Shown here piece after piece: positions 47,211 to 56,574 of a stretch of DNA of 64,000 nt. A model generated the notes under the pieces. That model searched no databases. It worked only from the letters and a program-made list of their open reading frames with translations, and was not told the DNA's origin. The position numbers and the translations under genes were made by a program. The DNA comes from Naasia aerilata (GTDB lineage Bacteria > Actinomycetota > Actinomycetes > Actinomycetales > Microbacteriaceae). The number at the start of each line of letters is the position of its first letter. Position 1 is the stretch's first letter. The stretch lies in contig NZ_AP027731.1 of the NCBI RefSeq assembly GCF_030296595.1, forward strand, positions 1,178,001 through 1,242,000. Direction: 5' to 3'.

Positions 47211-48286
47211 CAGAGGCCCCTCTGCTGGATCTCGGCGTAGGTGGGTGCGGAGGTGAGCGCGTCACGGCCCTCGGGGGCTCGGCGGCCCCGGCGGCGCTCG
47301 CGCGGCGAGCTGCCGGACGCGATCCGCTGCGAGAGCAGGAAGTTCACGAGCCCGATGATCACGATGAGCAGGAAGAGGAGCCACGCGACGGCCGCGGCCT
47401 TCCCGAAGCTCTGCCGCTGGAAGGCCAGGTCCCAGAGGTACAGGACGGTCGTCTGGTACTCGCGGTGCGGTCCCCCTGGCGTCGCGGTGGTGGCGTTGAA
47501 GAGCTTCGGCTCCGCGAAGATCTGCAGGGAGCCGATCGTCATCGTGATGACCACGAAGATGAGGGTCGGGCGGATGCTCGGGATGGTGATCGAGAAGAAC
47601 CGGCGGACGGCGCCGGCGCCGTCGATGGCGGCGGACTCGTGGATGTCCTTCGGCACGGCCTGCATGGCGGCGAGCAGGATGAGGGCGTTGTAGCCGGTCC
47701 ATCGCCAGTCGACCATCGCGGCGATGGCGAAGTGCGAGGGCCAGAGCTCGGTCTTCCACATCACGGGATCGAGTCCGAGCCCGACGAGGAGATTGTTCAC
47801 GAGGCCGTACTTCTCGCCGAACATGTTGCTGAAGATGAGGGCGACCGCCACCGGGGTCACGACATAGGGGAGCAGGACGCTCATCCGCCAGAACGTCTTC
47901 GCCCGCAGGTTCTGGTCGAGCACCGCGGCGATGACCAGCCCGAGGACGAGCTGCGGGACGGCGGAGATGACGAAGATGCTCATCGTGTTGAAGAGCGAGT
48001 TCCAGAAGAGGGGATCCGCGAGCTCGGCCGTGAAGTTGCCGAGGCCGACCCACTCGCCGGGGCCGGTCAGCAGGTTCCAGTCGTTGAGCGACACGACGAG
48101 CGTGTAGCCGAGGGGGAACAGCCCGACGAGCGCGAAGAGGAGAAAGAAGGGGGAGACGTAGAGGTAGGGCGAGAGCAGCACGTCCCACCGGTTGAGCCGC
48201 TGCCGGAAGGTGAGGCGCTGCGGTGCGGGGGCGGTGGGCCGTGGCGCGGGAGGCGCTTGGCGGCTGCGGCTGAGGGTTGACGTCAT
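47210..48286 (-). CDS. Carbohydrate ABC permease, MalF type
   Basis: 358 aa, six helices after a basic N terminus. Marks are PYLYVSPFFLLFALVGLFPLGYTL, LGLGNFTAELADPLFWNSL-type periplasmic loop, and EAA loop VPKDIHESAAIDGAGAVRRFFSITIP. Pairs with the MalG-type gene. ATG 48286 has AAGGAACC upstream. An intergenic hairpin separates it from the binding-protein gene. Confidence 0.92.
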   Translation of the reverse strand: MTSTLSRSRQAPPAPRPTAPAPQRLTFRQRLNRWDVLLSPYLYVSPFFLLFALVGLFPLGYTLVVSLNDWNLLTGPGEWVGLGNFTAELADPLFWNSLFNTMSIFVISAVPQLVLGLVIAAVLDQNLRAKTFWRMSVLLPYVVTPVAVALIFSNMFGEKYGLVNNLLVGLGLDPVMWKTELWPSHFAIAAMVDWRWTGYNALILLAAMQAVPKDIHESAAIDGAGAVRRFFSITIPSIRPTLIFVVITMTIGSLQIFAEPKLFNATTATPGGPHREYQTTVLYLWDLAFQRQSFGKAAAVAWLLFLLIVIIGLVNFLLSQRIASGSSPRERRRGRRAPEGRDALTSAPTYAEIQQRGL

Positions 48287-48305
48287 CGTCCTGGTTCCTT
48301 CCGGG

Positions 48306-48340
48306 GCGGTCCCCCGGAGATCGAGCCTCCGGGGGACCGC
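48306..48340 (-). terminator. Intra-operon hairpin
   Basis: Perfect 14-bp stem (48306-48319 with 48327-48340), 7-nt loop, between the binding-protein and permease genes. Such hairpins often reduce read-through or protect upstream mRNA, giving more binding protein than permease. Confidence 0.7.
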
Positions 48341-48354
48341 ATGTTGAGGACTGG

Positions 48355-49686
48355 CTACTTGTTGACCACGAGCTGGTCGAGCAGGTCCATGGCGTCCTTC
48401 CACGCCTGGGTGCCGTCCGCCTTGCCGGAGTCCAGCTCCTGGATGGAGGGTCCGAACACCTGGGACTGGATGATCGAGTCGTCCGGCCCCTTGAACTGAG
48501 CTGCGACACCCTCCGCCCGCTTCGCGAGGATCTCGCCGATCGGAGCGTTGTTGAAGAACTTCGTGAGGTCGCTCTCACCGGTCACGCCGGGGTCGGCCTG
48601 CGCCTCGGTCGTGCTCGGGAACACGCCGGCCGCCTGGAAGGCCTTCGCCTGCTGCGCAGGGTCCGTCATCCACTGGGCGAGCTCGGCCGCCTCCTTGGGG
48701 TGCTTGGACTGAGTCGGGACGGTCAGGAACGAGCCGCCCCAGTTGGCCGGGCCGCCGGGGAAGACGTCCGCGAAGTCCCAGCCGGTGGTCGCGTCGCCGC
48801 CGCCGGCCGTGACCTGGCCCTTGACCACGCCGAGCATCCAGCCCGGGCACATGAAGGTGGCGAAGGAGCCGTCGGTGAAGGCCTTGCCGCCGCCCCAGTC
48901 CCATGCGGTCTGGTTGTCGGAGAGGCCGGTGGCCGCGCCGTCCGCGAGCTGGGCCCACAGCGCCTTGAGGTTGGCGTTGTCCTCGACGTTCAGGTCGCCG
49001 TCCTTCGTGTAGTAGCCCTCGGGCTGCTGGTTCACCATCGCGTTCCAGACGAATCCGCTGTGGTCGTAGAACGCCTTGCCGGTCGCCTCGTGGTACTGCT
49101 TGCCCACCGCGAAGAACTGGTCCCAGGTCGCGTCGGCGCCACCGAAGAGGGCCGCGACGGACTCGCGGTCGCTCGGCAGGCCCGCCTGCTCGAAGAGCTT
49201 GCCGTTGTAGCAGAGGCCCTCGGGTCCGATGTCGGTGCCGTAGCCGATGATCCGGCCGTCGGGGTCGGTGGCCTGCTGGAGCTTCCACGGCACCCAGCGG
49301 TCCTTGATCTCGTCGGCGCCGTAGTCGCTGAGGTCGTTGAACTGGTCGGAGACCTGCATGACGAGGCCGAGCCAGCCCTCCTCGACGGCCTGAACGTCCG
49401 GGAGTCCGCTGCCGGCGGCGACCTTGGTCTGCCAGTCGGTGCGGGCGTTGTCACCCGTGTCGATGTTGGTGGCCTTGATGGTGATGCCCGGGTGCGCGTC
49501 CTCGTACTCCTGGTAGAGGTCGTCGAAGCCCATGGTGCCGAACGTGGTGACGGTGAGGGTGATGTCCCCTCCGCTGTCCCCGCTTCCGTTGCTCCCGCCG
49601 CCGGACGAGCATCCGGTGGCGAGGAGGGCGAATGCCGCTGCGCCGGCGACCGCCGTTGCGACTCTGGTACGTCGTGAGAGGTTCAC
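48355..49686 (-). CDS. Sugar ABC substrate-binding lipoprotein
   Basis: 443 aa extracellular solute-binding protein (family 1). Signal peptide with lipobox ALLATGCSSGGG (lipidated Cys near residue 26), followed by a Gly/Ser linker. The two-lobe fold shows ITLTVTTFGTMGFDDLYQEY, PDVQAVEEGWLGLVMQ and a late helix WMTDPAQQAKAF. GTG start with AAGGGAG upstream. Likely binds a beta-glucoside or cellooligosaccharide, inferred from the operon's GH1 gene. Tandem LacI-type palindromes lie 36-73 nt upstream. Confidence 0.92.
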   Translation of the reverse strand: MNLSRRTRVATAVAGAAAFALLATGCSSGGGSNGSGDSGGDITLTVTTFGTMGFDDLYQEYEDAHPGITIKATNIDTGDNARTDWQTKVAAGSGLPDVQAVEEGWLGLVMQVSDQFNDLSDYGADEIKDRWVPWKLQQATDPDGRIIGYGTDIGPEGLCYNGKLFEQAGLPSDRESVAALFGGADATWDQFFAVGKQYHEATGKAFYDHSGFVWNAMVNQQPEGYYTKDGDLNVEDNANLKALWAQLADGAATGLSDNQTAWDWGGGKAFTDGSFATFMCPGWMLGVVKGQVTAGGGDATTGWDFADVFPGGPANWGGSFLTVPTQSKHPKEAAELAQWMTDPAQQAKAFQAAGVFPSTTEAQADPGVTGESDLTKFFNNAPIGEILAKRAEGVAAQFKGPDDSIIQSQVFGPSIQELDSGKADGTQAWKDAMDLLDQLVVNK

Positions 49687-49721
49687 GATTTCACTCCCTT
49701 GTGTGCGTGGGTTCCCGTCTG

Positions 49722-49735
49722 TGGGAGCGCTCTCA
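49722..49735. promoter_or_regulatory. LacI-type operator, proximal
   Basis: TGGGAGCGCTCTCA, a near-perfect palindrome with the central CG of LacI-family sites, 36 nt before the binding-protein start. Confidence 0.75.
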
Positions 49736-49745
49736 TTACCTTGCG

Positions 49746-49759
49746 TGGGAGCGCTCCCA
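49746..49759. promoter_or_regulatory. LacI-type operator, distal
   Basis: TGGGAGCGCTCCCA, a perfect 14-bp palindrome. Its centre is 24 bp from the proximal site, about two helical turns, fitting two repressor dimers on one face. Confidence 0.8.
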
Positions 49760-49888
49760 AGGAATTGCGTCAGCGTAGGTGTGCGCGCCGAGAGGTGTCA
49801 AGAGTTTTCGCGAGGCGTGTCGGTCGGGGCCTGAGGGGCGCCGCGACGACCCGCCGAGAACACCCCGCATCGGGAGCGGCAGTGGACG

Positions 49889-49894
49889 TAGTCT
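49889..49894 (+). promoter_or_regulatory. -10 box of VanY-like gene
   Basis: TAGTCT, 6 nt before GTG 49901; predicts a leaderless mRNA. Confidence 0.45.
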
Positions 49895-49900
49895 TCTCCG

Positions 49901-50680
49901 GTGCGCCGCCGCCTCCCCTCCGCCCTTGCCCTCGGCGCGCTCCTCACGGTGCTCGCCGGGTGCTCAGCGCAGCCGGTGCTCGCTCCGACTCCGGCGCCGA
50001 CCTCGGCGGCGGACGCCCAGCCGATCGCGCCCACGACGCCGCCCGCGCCTGCACCGGTGCCGACCCCGACCTTCGACCGGACCGCGCGTTCGATCGACGA
50101 CCCGGCCAGCGTCTGGGTGGTCGTGGACAAGGTGCGACCCGTGAATCCCGTCGACTTCGTGCCGCCCGACCTCGTGGATGTGCCGGTGGCTCACACGTGG
50201 GATCCACTGCTCCGGCAGGAGGCCGCCGGCGCCGTCGTGGCCCTGTTCCAGGCGGCCAGCGACGAGGCCGGGCTGGCCCTCGCGTCCAACAGCGCGTACC
50301 GCTCGTACTCCAGCCAGGTCTCGGTCTACAACGACGATGTGGCGGCCAACGGCCAGGAGTTCGCCGACACGGACACGGCCCGACCGGGGTACAGCGAGCA
50401 CCAGACCGGACTCGCCATCGACATCGGAGCGGAGTCCGGATACTGCTCGCTCGACGTCTGCTTCGCGGGCACCGCGGAAGGGCAGTGGCTGGCGGCCAAC
50501 GCCTGGCGATTCGGCTTCCTGCTGCGGTATCCGGCCGACAAGGTCGCGATAACGGGCTACGAATTCGAGCCGTGGCACTTCCGCTACATCGGTCCCGAGC
50601 TCGCGGCGGAGCTGCACAACACCGGCATCACGACGCTCGAGGAGTTCTTCGGGCTCCCGCCCGCGCCCGGCTACCTCTGA
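49901..50680 (+). CDS. VanY-type D-alanyl-D-alanine carboxypeptidase lipoprotein
   Basis: 259 aa. Signal peptide with lipobox VLAGCSAQ (Cys near residue 21), then a Pro/Thr/Ala-rich linker to residue ~55. The M15B zinc peptidase domain has SNSAYRSYSSQVSVYND, SEHQTGLAIDIG (zinc His and Asp) and FEPWHFRYIG (Glu and zinc His). Two Cys in GYCSLDVCFAG may form a disulfide. Trims peptidoglycan stem peptides outside the membrane. No vancomycin-resistance genes are nearby. Confidence 0.9.
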   Translation: MRRRLPSALALGALLTVLAGCSAQPVLAPTPAPTSAADAQPIAPTTPPAPAPVPTPTFDRTARSIDDPASVWVVVDKVRPVNPVDFVPPDLVDVPVAHTWDPLLRQEAAGAVVALFQAASDEAGLALASNSAYRSYSSQVSVYNDDVAANGQEFADTDTARPGYSEHQTGLAIDIGAESGYCSLDVCFAGTAEGQWLAANAWRFGFLLRYPADKVAITGYEFEPWHFRYIGPELAAELHNTGITTLEEFFGLPPAPGYL

Positions 50681-50723
50681 TCGGCCCCGGGGCGATCCCA
50701 AGGTTCGTCCCAGATCGGCGGGG

Positions 50724-50729
50724 TACGTT
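50724..50729 (+). promoter_or_regulatory. -10 box of amidase-domain gene
   Basis: TACGTT, 8 nt before GTG 50738. Confidence 0.35.
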
Positions 50730-50737
50730 CGGTCCTC

Positions 50738-51400
50738 GTGTCTCTCCCGCTCCGGCCCGTCCTGATCGCCGCTCTCCTGGTCTCGGCGCTCGCCGGCTGC
50801 GCCGGAACGGCGGATGCTCCCGGGCATCGGGCGGCCCCGGGCTCCACGGCCACCGGGAGCACTCCGTCGGGGGAGGCATCCCGGTCCAAGTCCGGTCCTG
50901 TGCTGCCGGCGGGGCTCTCGAGCGCGGTGAATCGCCAGCTGACCTATGCGCTCACGTACTGGAAGACCTACAACACGGCGGAGTTCGAGACCCTCGGTGA
51001 GGACGACTGCGTGAACTTCACCAGCCAGACCCTGCTGCAGCGGGGCTGGACGCAGGACGACGAGTGGTACTACGACGCATCGTCCGTGTACGACTCGGGT
51101 GCCGCCTGGCGCAGCTCGACCGCGCTCCGCGACTACCTCGAGGAGCATCCCGAACGGGCGACCGCCCTGGACGACACCCAGCGCGACCAGGTGGTGCCCG
51201 GCGACATCGTTCAGTTCGACTGGGACGGCAGCGGGGACCGCGACCACACGGGCGTCGTGACCCGCGTGGAGAAGACGGGCGCCGGCATCAAGATCGCCTT
51301 CGCCGGCCACACCGAGGACTCGGACTTCCGCGACGTCGACGAGGCGATCACGGTCGACCACCCCGGCGGCACCGCGTACTACTGGCACCTCGCCGACTGA
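50738..51400 (+). CDS. Amidase-domain (CHAP-like) lipoprotein
   Basis: 220 aa. Lipobox ALAGCAGT (Cys near residue 22), a Ser/Thr/Gly linker, then an amidase_6-type cysteine domain. The catalytic Cys is in GEDDCVNFTSQTLLQRGW and the His in DRDHTGVVTRVEKTG; YYWHL closes the domain. Likely a secreted lipid-anchored cell-wall or peptide hydrolase. It follows the VanY gene on the same strand with its own promoter box. Confidence 0.82.
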   Translation: MSLPLRPVLIAALLVSALAGCAGTADAPGHRAAPGSTATGSTPSGEASRSKSGPVLPAGLSSAVNRQLTYALTYWKTYNTAEFETLGEDDCVNFTSQTLLQRGWTQDDEWYYDASSVYDSGAAWRSSTALRDYLEEHPERATALDDTQRDQVVPGDIVQFDWDGSGDRDHTGVVTRVEKTGAGIKIAFAGHTEDSDFRDVDEAITVDHPGGTAYYWHLAD

Positions 51401-51403
51401 CCG

Positions 51404-51456
51404 ACTTGCCGAAAAGTCCCGCTATCCGCCCCGAATAGCGGGACTTTTCGGCAAGT
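51404..51456. terminator. Perfect 22-bp bidirectional hairpin
   Basis: Perfect 22-bp inverted repeat (51404-51425 with 51435-51456), 9-nt loop, between the convergent amidase and pgm genes. AT-richer than its surroundings. Confidence 0.85.
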
Positions 51457-51466
51457 GGAGCCCGGC

Positions 51467-53083
51467 TCAGCCGAGCGCGGCGTCGACGATGCGGCGGGCC
51501 TCCTCCTGGACCTCGCGCAGGTGCTCCTCGCCCTTGAAGGACTCGGCGTAGATCTTGTAGACGTCCTCCGTGCCGCTCGGCCGGGCCGCGAACCATGCGT
51601 TCTCGGACACGACCTTGAGCCCGCCGATCGCTGCGCCGTTGCCGGGCGCCGCGCTGAGCTTGGCGGTGATCGGCTCGCCGGCGAGCTCTTCGGCGGCGAT
51701 CGCATCCCCGTCCAGCTTGCCGAGCCGGGCCTTCTGGTCCTTCGTCGCCGCCGCGTCGACGCGCTCGTAGGCCGGGGCGCCGAACTGCTCGGTCAGAGCG
51801 GCGTAGTGCTCGCTGGGCGACTTCCCGGTCTTCGCGAGGATCTCGCTGGCCAGGAGCGCGAGGATGATGCCGTCCTTGTCGGTCGTCCACACCGTGCCGT
51901 CGAAGCGCAGGAAGCTAGCCCCCGCGGACTCCTCGCCGCCGAAGGCGACGGAGCCGTCCACGAGGCCCGGCACGAACCACTTGAAGCCGACCGGCACCTC
52001 CCAGAGCCGGCGGCCGAGCGACTCGGCGACGCGGTCGATCATCGTGGAGGACACGAGCGTCTTGCCGATCGCGGCGTCGCTGCGCCACCCCGGCCGGTTG
52101 GCGTACAGGTACTGGATCGCGACCGCGAGGTAGTGGTTGGGGTTCATCAGCCCCGCGTCGGGCGTGACGATGCCGTGCCGGTCCGCATCCGCGTCGTTGC
52201 CGGTGAGGATGTCGTAGTCGGCCCGCCGGGCGACCACCGACGCCATGGCGGACGCCGACGAGGGGTCCATCCGGATCTTCTCGTCCCAGTCGAGCGTCAT
52301 GAACTTCCAGGTGGGGTCGATGCGCTCGTTGACGACCTCGAGGTTCAGCCCGTACCGGTCGCGGATCGCCTGCCAGTAGGCGAGGCTGGCCCCGCCCAGC
52401 GGGTCGGCGCCGATCCGGATCTTCGAGTCGCGGATCGCGTCCATGTCGATGATATTCGCCAGGTCGTCCACGTACGCGCCGAGGAAGTCGTACGCCTCCA
52501 CCGCGCTCGGCTCGGCACGCTTCACGTCCCGCAGCCCGCCCTCGATGATCTCGTTGGCGCGTCGCGCGATCCACGAGGTGGCGTCGCTGTCGGCGGGACC
52601 GCCGTGCGGCGGGTTGTACTTGAAGCCGCCGTCCCTGGGCGGGTTGTGGCTCGGGGTCACGACGATGCCGTCCGCCTGGTCCTCGTGGCCGGCGCGGTTG
52701 TAGGTGAGGATCGCGTGCGAGACGGCGGGCGTCGGCGTGTAGCCGTCGTAGGCGTCGGTGAGCACCCGCACGTCGTTCGCGACCAGCACCTCGAGCGCGG
52801 TGGTCTCGGCCGGGCGGCTGAGCCCGTGCGTGTCCCGGCCGATGAAGAGCGGACCGGTCACGCCCTGGGCGGTGCGGTACTCGACGATCGCCTGGGTCGT
52901 CGCGGCGATGTGGTCCTCGTTGAACGCGGTGTCGAACGAGCTGCCCCGGTGGCCCGAGGTGCCGAACACCACCCGCTGCTCGGGCACCGAGACGTCGGGG
53001 TGCAGTTCGTAGTACGCCCGCACCAGGGCTTCCACGTCGATGAGGTCGGATTCCTGGGCAGGCGTGCCCGCGCGAAGCGTCAT
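51467..53083 (-). CDS. pgm: Phosphoglucomutase (alpha-D-glucose phosphate specific)
   Basis: 538 aa. Interconverts glucose-1- and glucose-6-phosphate, linking glycolysis with glycogen, trehalose and wall sugars. The catalytic phosphoserine is in [15 protein letters not shown], metal loop [13 protein letters not shown], sugar-binding loop [12 protein letters not shown], and C-terminal phosphate site [29 protein letters not shown] near residue 40 is family-specific. Frame intact. Confidence 0.94.
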   Translation of the reverse strand: MTLRAGTPAQESDLIDVEALVRAYYELHPDVSVPEQRVVFGTSGHRGSSFDTAFNEDHIAATTQAIVEYRTAQGVTGPLFIGRDTHGLSRPAETTALEVLVANDVRVLTDAYDGYTPTPAVSHAILTYNRAGHEDQADGIVVTPSHNPPRDGGFKYNPPHGGPADSDATSWIARRANEIIEGGLRDVKRAEPSAVEAYDFLGAYVDDLANIIDMDAIRDSKIRIGADPLGGASLAYWQAIRDRYGLNLEVVNERIDPTWKFMTLDWDEKIRMDPSSASAMASVVARRADYDILTGNDADADRHGIVTPDAGLMNPNHYLAVAIQYLYANRPGWRSDAAIGKTLVSSTMIDRVAESLGRRLWEVPVGFKWFVPGLVDGSVAFGGEESAGASFLRFDGTVWTTDKDGIILALLASEILAKTGKSPSEHYAALTEQFGAPAYERVDAAATKDQKARLGKLDGDAIAAEELAGEPITAKLSAAPGNGAAIGGLKVVSENAWFAARPSGTEDVYKIYAESFKGEEHLREVQEEARRIVDAALG

Positions 53084-53110
53084 GCCCCCATCCTGGCCCG
53101 AGCCTGCCGC

Positions 53111-53116
53111 TAGTCT
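53111..53116 (+). promoter_or_regulatory. -10 box of pheA
   Basis: TAGTCT, 6 nt before the ATG at 53123. Confidence 0.5.
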
Positions 53117-53122
53117 CTAGCC

Positions 53123-54076
53123 ATGCCCGGGCCCCTTGACGCCGCCTCGAGCTACAGCTTCCTGGGTCCCGCGGGCACGTTCACGGAGGCCGCCCTCCAG
53201 CAGGTGCCCGAGGCCAGCGGCCGCCCGTGGCGCAGCGTCAACAACGTGGGGGAGGCCCTCGACGACGTGGTGTCGGGCCGCAGCACGGCCGCCATGATCG
53301 CGATCGAGAACTCCGTCGAGGGCGGGGTCACCGCCGCCCAGGACGCGCTGGCGAGCATCCCGAACCTCCGCATCATCGGCGAGTACCTCGTGCCGGTGAG
53401 CTTCGTGCTGGTCGCGCGGCCCGGTGTCGCGCTCGAGGACGTGCGCACGATCGCCGCTCATCCCGTCGCCTACGCCCAGTGCCGGCGCTGGCTGGAAGCG
53501 CGCCTGCCCGACCACGCCCACCTCCCCGCCACCTCGAACGTGCAGGCCGCCACGCAGCTGCTCGAGGAGGGGCCCGTCCTGGCCGACGCCGCCATCGCGC
53601 CGCCCACGATCGTCGACCACCACCCGCTCGCGGTGCTCGCCGACCGGATCGGCGACAACCCCAACGCCGTGACGCGCTTCGTGCTCGTCAGCCGCACCAC
53701 GCACATCCCGGAGCGGACGGGCGCGGACAAGACGAGCCTCATCGCCGAGCTGCCGGAGGACCGCTCCGGTGCGCTGCTCGAGCTGCTCGAGCAGTTCTCG
53801 ACGCGCGGCATCAACCTGACCCTGCTGCAGTCCCGGCCGATCGGCGATGCGCTCGGCCGCTATCGCTTCGTCGTCGACCTCGACGGGCACCTGCACGACG
53901 AGCGGGTCGCCGACGCCCTGCTCGGCCTCCGGCGCTTCAGTCCCCAGGTCGTCTTCCTCGGGTCGTACCCGCGCGCGGACAAGGTCCCGACCGAGTACGT
54001 GTCCCGCTACGACGACGAGATCTTCATCGAGGCGCGCGACTGGCTCCGCGGCATCCTCTCGGGGGAGCCGGAGTAG
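53123..54076 (+). CDS. pheA: Prephenate dehydratase
   Basis: 317 aa. Makes phenylpyruvate for phenylalanine synthesis. Catalytic domain: YSFLGPAGTFTEAAL, IAIENSVEGGVTAAQDAL, and the TRF motif in NAVTRFVLVSRTT. The regulatory ACT domain (residues ~200-280) has GALLELLEQFSTRGINLTLLQSRP and YRFVVDLDGHL, implying feedback control by phenylalanine. No chorismate mutase domain, as usual in actinobacteria. Divergent from pgm. Confidence 0.94.
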   Translation: MPGPLDAASSYSFLGPAGTFTEAALQQVPEASGRPWRSVNNVGEALDDVVSGRSTAAMIAIENSVEGGVTAAQDALASIPNLRIIGEYLVPVSFVLVARPGVALEDVRTIAAHPVAYAQCRRWLEARLPDHAHLPATSNVQAATQLLEEGPVLADAAIAPPTIVDHHPLAVLADRIGDNPNAVTRFVLVSRTTHIPERTGADKTSLIAELPEDRSGALLELLEQFSTRGINLTLLQSRPIGDALGRYRFVVDLDGHLHDERVADALLGLRRFSPQVVFLGSYPRADKVPTEYVSRYDDEIFIEARDWLRGILSGEPE

Positions 54077-54089
54077 CCGACCCGCAGGC

Positions 54090-55223
54090 TCAGCCCGCTG
54101 TGCCCTCGGCCACGGGAGTGCCGATCGGAGTCTCGGGCTCCGTGGCGTCCTCGGGGCTGATCGACGTCACCTCGGGCGGCAGCTCCGCCTGCTCGGCGGG
54201 GGTCGCACCCAGCTCGGTCCGCTCCGCCGCGGGCAGCCGCTCGGCCTCCGCCTGCGGGATCTTGACCGTCAGCGCGAGCGGGTCGACGAACGCCTTGATC
54301 GCCGAGGCCTCGCCGAAGGTGTCGCCGTCCAGCTCGAAGATGGTGGGCTCGTCGGGGCGGAGGATGATCTCCTTGCCCTTGAGGTAGCTCAGGGCCCGGA
54401 CCTCGCGGCTGAGGCCGTTGAGGAGCTTCCGGCCGACCGTGCTGCGGCGCAGGACGCCGTTCTCCCACACGATCTTGACCCAGATCTGCACCCAGCCGAA
54501 GAGGCCCTGCGGTCGGAGGGCGACGATGTCGAACAGGCCGTCGTCCACGGCCGCCTCGGGCAGCAGCAGGATGTTGGCGGGCAGCGACCCGCAGTTGCCG
54601 ATCATGAGCGTGTGCACGCGGAGGTTGCGCGGCGGCGCTCCGTCGAGCTGGAAGCGGAGCCGGACGTTGTTGTCGCCCCGCAGCGACTTCCGGATGGCGT
54701 CGACGTAGGCCAGCCAGCCGACGCGCTTCTTGAGGTCGGAGTCGGTGTTCTCGATCATCTGCGCGTCGAGCCCGATGCCGGCCATGACGAGGAAGACGAG
54801 GCGGTCGCGCGACTGGTCGGGGCGGCGCACCTCGACGATGCCCAGGTCGATCTCCCGGTCGGTCCCCTCGAACGCCGTGGCGACCGAGTCCTCCAGGTTG
54901 CCGAGCGTGAGGTTGAGGTTGCGGGCCAGGAGGTTGCCGGTTCCGGAGGGCAGCAGCGCCAGGGGGACTCCGGAGTCGCGCAGGCCCTGGGCGACGGCTC
55001 GCACCGTGCCGTCGCCGCCCGCGGCGAGCACCACGTCGGCGCCGTCCTCGAGGGCCTGGCGCGTCATCCCCTCGCCGGGGTCGTCCTCGGAGGTCTCGTA
55101 CCAGCGGGAGGCGCTCCAGCCGGCGGCCTCCGCCGCGGCGTCCACCGTGCTGCGGAGGGTGTCGAGGTCGACCTTGATGGGGTTGTAGACGACCGCGGCC
55201 ATGCGGGTCTCGGGCGCTGCCAT
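54090..55223 (-). CDS. Diacylglycerol-kinase-catalytic-domain protein
   Basis: 377 aa lipid kinase of the DAGK/YegS group. The nucleotide loop is VVLAAGGDGTVRAVAQGL near residue 65 and LALLPSGTGNLLARNLNL binds substrate/ATP. The C-terminal beta domain ends in an acidic Pro/Glu tail (about the last 40 residues) that is probably disordered. May phosphorylate diacylglycerol or a related polyisoprenoid lipid. TAGCCT lies 6 nt before the ATG. Convergent with pheA. Confidence 0.88.
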   Translation of the reverse strand: MAAPETRMAAVVYNPIKVDLDTLRSTVDAAAEAAGWSASRWYETSEDDPGEGMTRQALEDGADVVLAAGGDGTVRAVAQGLRDSGVPLALLPSGTGNLLARNLNLTLGNLEDSVATAFEGTDREIDLGIVEVRRPDQSRDRLVFLVMAGIGLDAQMIENTDSDLKKRVGWLAYVDAIRKSLRGDNNVRLRFQLDGAPPRNLRVHTLMIGNCGSLPANILLLPEAAVDDGLFDIVALRPQGLFGWVQIWVKIVWENGVLRRSTVGRKLLNGLSREVRALSYLKGKEIILRPDEPTIFELDGDTFGEASAIKAFVDPLALTVKIPQAEAERLPAAERTELGATPAEQAELPPEVTSISPEDATEPETPIGTPVAEGTAG

Positions 55224-55229
55224 GTCGTC

Positions 55230-55235
55230 AGGCTA
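55230..55235 (-). promoter_or_regulatory. -10 box of lipid kinase gene
   Basis: TAGCCT on the minus strand, 6 nt before the ATG at 55223. Confidence 0.45.
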
Positions 55236-55295
55236 GCGGTCGCCGGGCGTCGCTCCGGCCGGTTGACAGGCGGGAGCCGCCGATCCTGTGAACAG

Positions 55296-55301
55296 TAGGC
55301 T
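55296..55301 (+). promoter_or_regulatory. -10 box of serS
   Basis: TAGGCT, 7 nt before GTG 55309; predicts leaderless serS mRNA. Confidence 0.5.
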
Positions 55302-55308
55302 GGTCGCC

Positions 55309-56574
55309 GTGATCGATCCCCAGCTTCTGCGCGATGATCCCGACACCATCCGGCGGTCGCAGGAGGCCAGGCGGGCGTCCGTCTCCGTGGTGGATCAGGC
55401 CATCGAGGCGGAGTCGGCCCGGCGTGCCGCCATCAGCGAGTTCGAGCGGCTGCGAGCCGAGCAGAACGCGCTCGGCAAGCAGGTCGCCGGCGCCGCCAAG
55501 GAGGAGAAGGCCGCCCTCGTCGCGCGCGCCCAGGAGCTCGCGGGCGGCGTGAAGTCGGCGCAGGCGGCGGCGGGCGACGCCGAGCGCCACTTCACCGACC
55601 TGACGCGGACCATCGCGAACGTGGTCCTGCCGGGCGTGCCCGCAGGCGGCGAGGAGGACTTCGTCGTCCTCCGCGAGGTCGGCGAGAAGCCCTCCTTCGA
55701 CTTCGAGCCGCGCGACCACCTCGCGCTCGCCGAGGGGTTCGACGCCATCGACATGGGCCGCGGCGCCAAGGTGTCCGGCGCCCGCTTCTACTTCCTCAAG
55801 GGCCTCGGCGCGCGCCTCGAGCTCGCCATCATGTCGCTCGGGCTGGATCGTGCGCTCGACGCCGGCTTCACGCCGGTGATCCCGCCGACGCTCGTCAAGC
55901 CGGAGATCATGGAGGGCACCGGCTTCCTCGGCGAGCACGCCGACGAGATCTACTACCTGCCCTCGGACGAGCTCTACCTCGTCGGCACCAGCGAGGTGCC
56001 GCTCGCCGGCCTGCACTCCGACGAGATCCTCGACGTCTCCCAGGGGCCGCTCCGCTATGCGGGCTGGTCGACGTGCTACCGCCGCGAGGCGGGGTCCTAT
56101 GGAAAGGACACCCGGGGCATCATCCGCGTGCACCAGTTCAACAAGCTGGAGATGTTCGTCTACACGACTCCCGAGGAGGCGGAGGCCGAGCACGAGCGCC
56201 TCGTCGGCTGGCAGGAGAGCATGCTCCAGGCGCTCGGGCTCAGCTATCGGGTGATCGACGTGGCCGCCGGGGACCTCGGCAGCAGCGCGGCGCGGAAGTT
56301 CGACGTGGAGGCGTGGGTGCCGACGCAGAACGCGTTCCGCGAGCTCACCTCGACCTCGAACTGCACCACCTACCAGGCCCGCCGGCTCGGCATCCGGATG
56401 CGCGGCGAGGGCGGCACCCGCCCGGTCGCGACGCTCAACGGCACGCTGGCCACGACCCGCTGGATCGTCGCGCTGCTCGAGACGCACCAGCAGGCCGACG
56501 GCTCGGTGCTCGTTCCGGAGGCCCTGCGGCCGTATCTGCGCGGCCTGGAGGTCCTCGAGCCGGTGCGCCGATGA
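55309..56574 (+). CDS. serS: Seryl-tRNA synthetase
   Basis: 421 aa class II synthetase. The N-terminal antiparallel coiled coil (about residues 30-100) binds the long variable arm of tRNA-Ser. Motif 2 is [22 protein letters not shown], motif 3 [17 protein letters not shown], and [11 protein letters not shown] contains the Ser pocket. Start GTG 55309 gives [14 protein letters not shown], the normal N terminus. A tRNA-Ser gene lies 0.9 kb downstream. The HAD gene start overlaps its stop by 4 nt. Confidence 0.95.
   Translation: MIDPQLLRDDPDTIRRSQEARRASVSVVDQAIEAESARRAAISEFERLRAEQNALGKQVAGAAKEEKAALVARAQELAGGVKSAQAAAGDAERHFTDLTRTIANVVLPGVPAGGEEDFVVLREVGEKPSFDFEPRDHLALAEGFDAIDMGRGAKVSGARFYFLKGLGARLELAIMSLGLDRALDAGFTPVIPPTLVKPEIMEGTGFLGEHADEIYYLPSDELYLVGTSEVPLAGLHSDEILDVSQGPLRYAGWSTCYRREAGSYGKDTRGIIRVHQFNKLEMFVYTTPEEAEAEHERLVGWQESMLQALGLSYRVIDVAAGDLGSSAARKFDVEAWVPTQNAFRELTSTSNCTTYQARRLGIRMRGEGGTRPVATLNGTLATTRWIVALLETHQQADGSVLVPEALRPYLRGLEVLEPVRR

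Noticed and set aside
49901-50680. Vancomycin-resistance vanY
   Set aside because: No vanHAX or VanRS genes nearby; lipoprotein M15 carboxypeptidases are ordinary cell-wall enzymes in actinobacteria.
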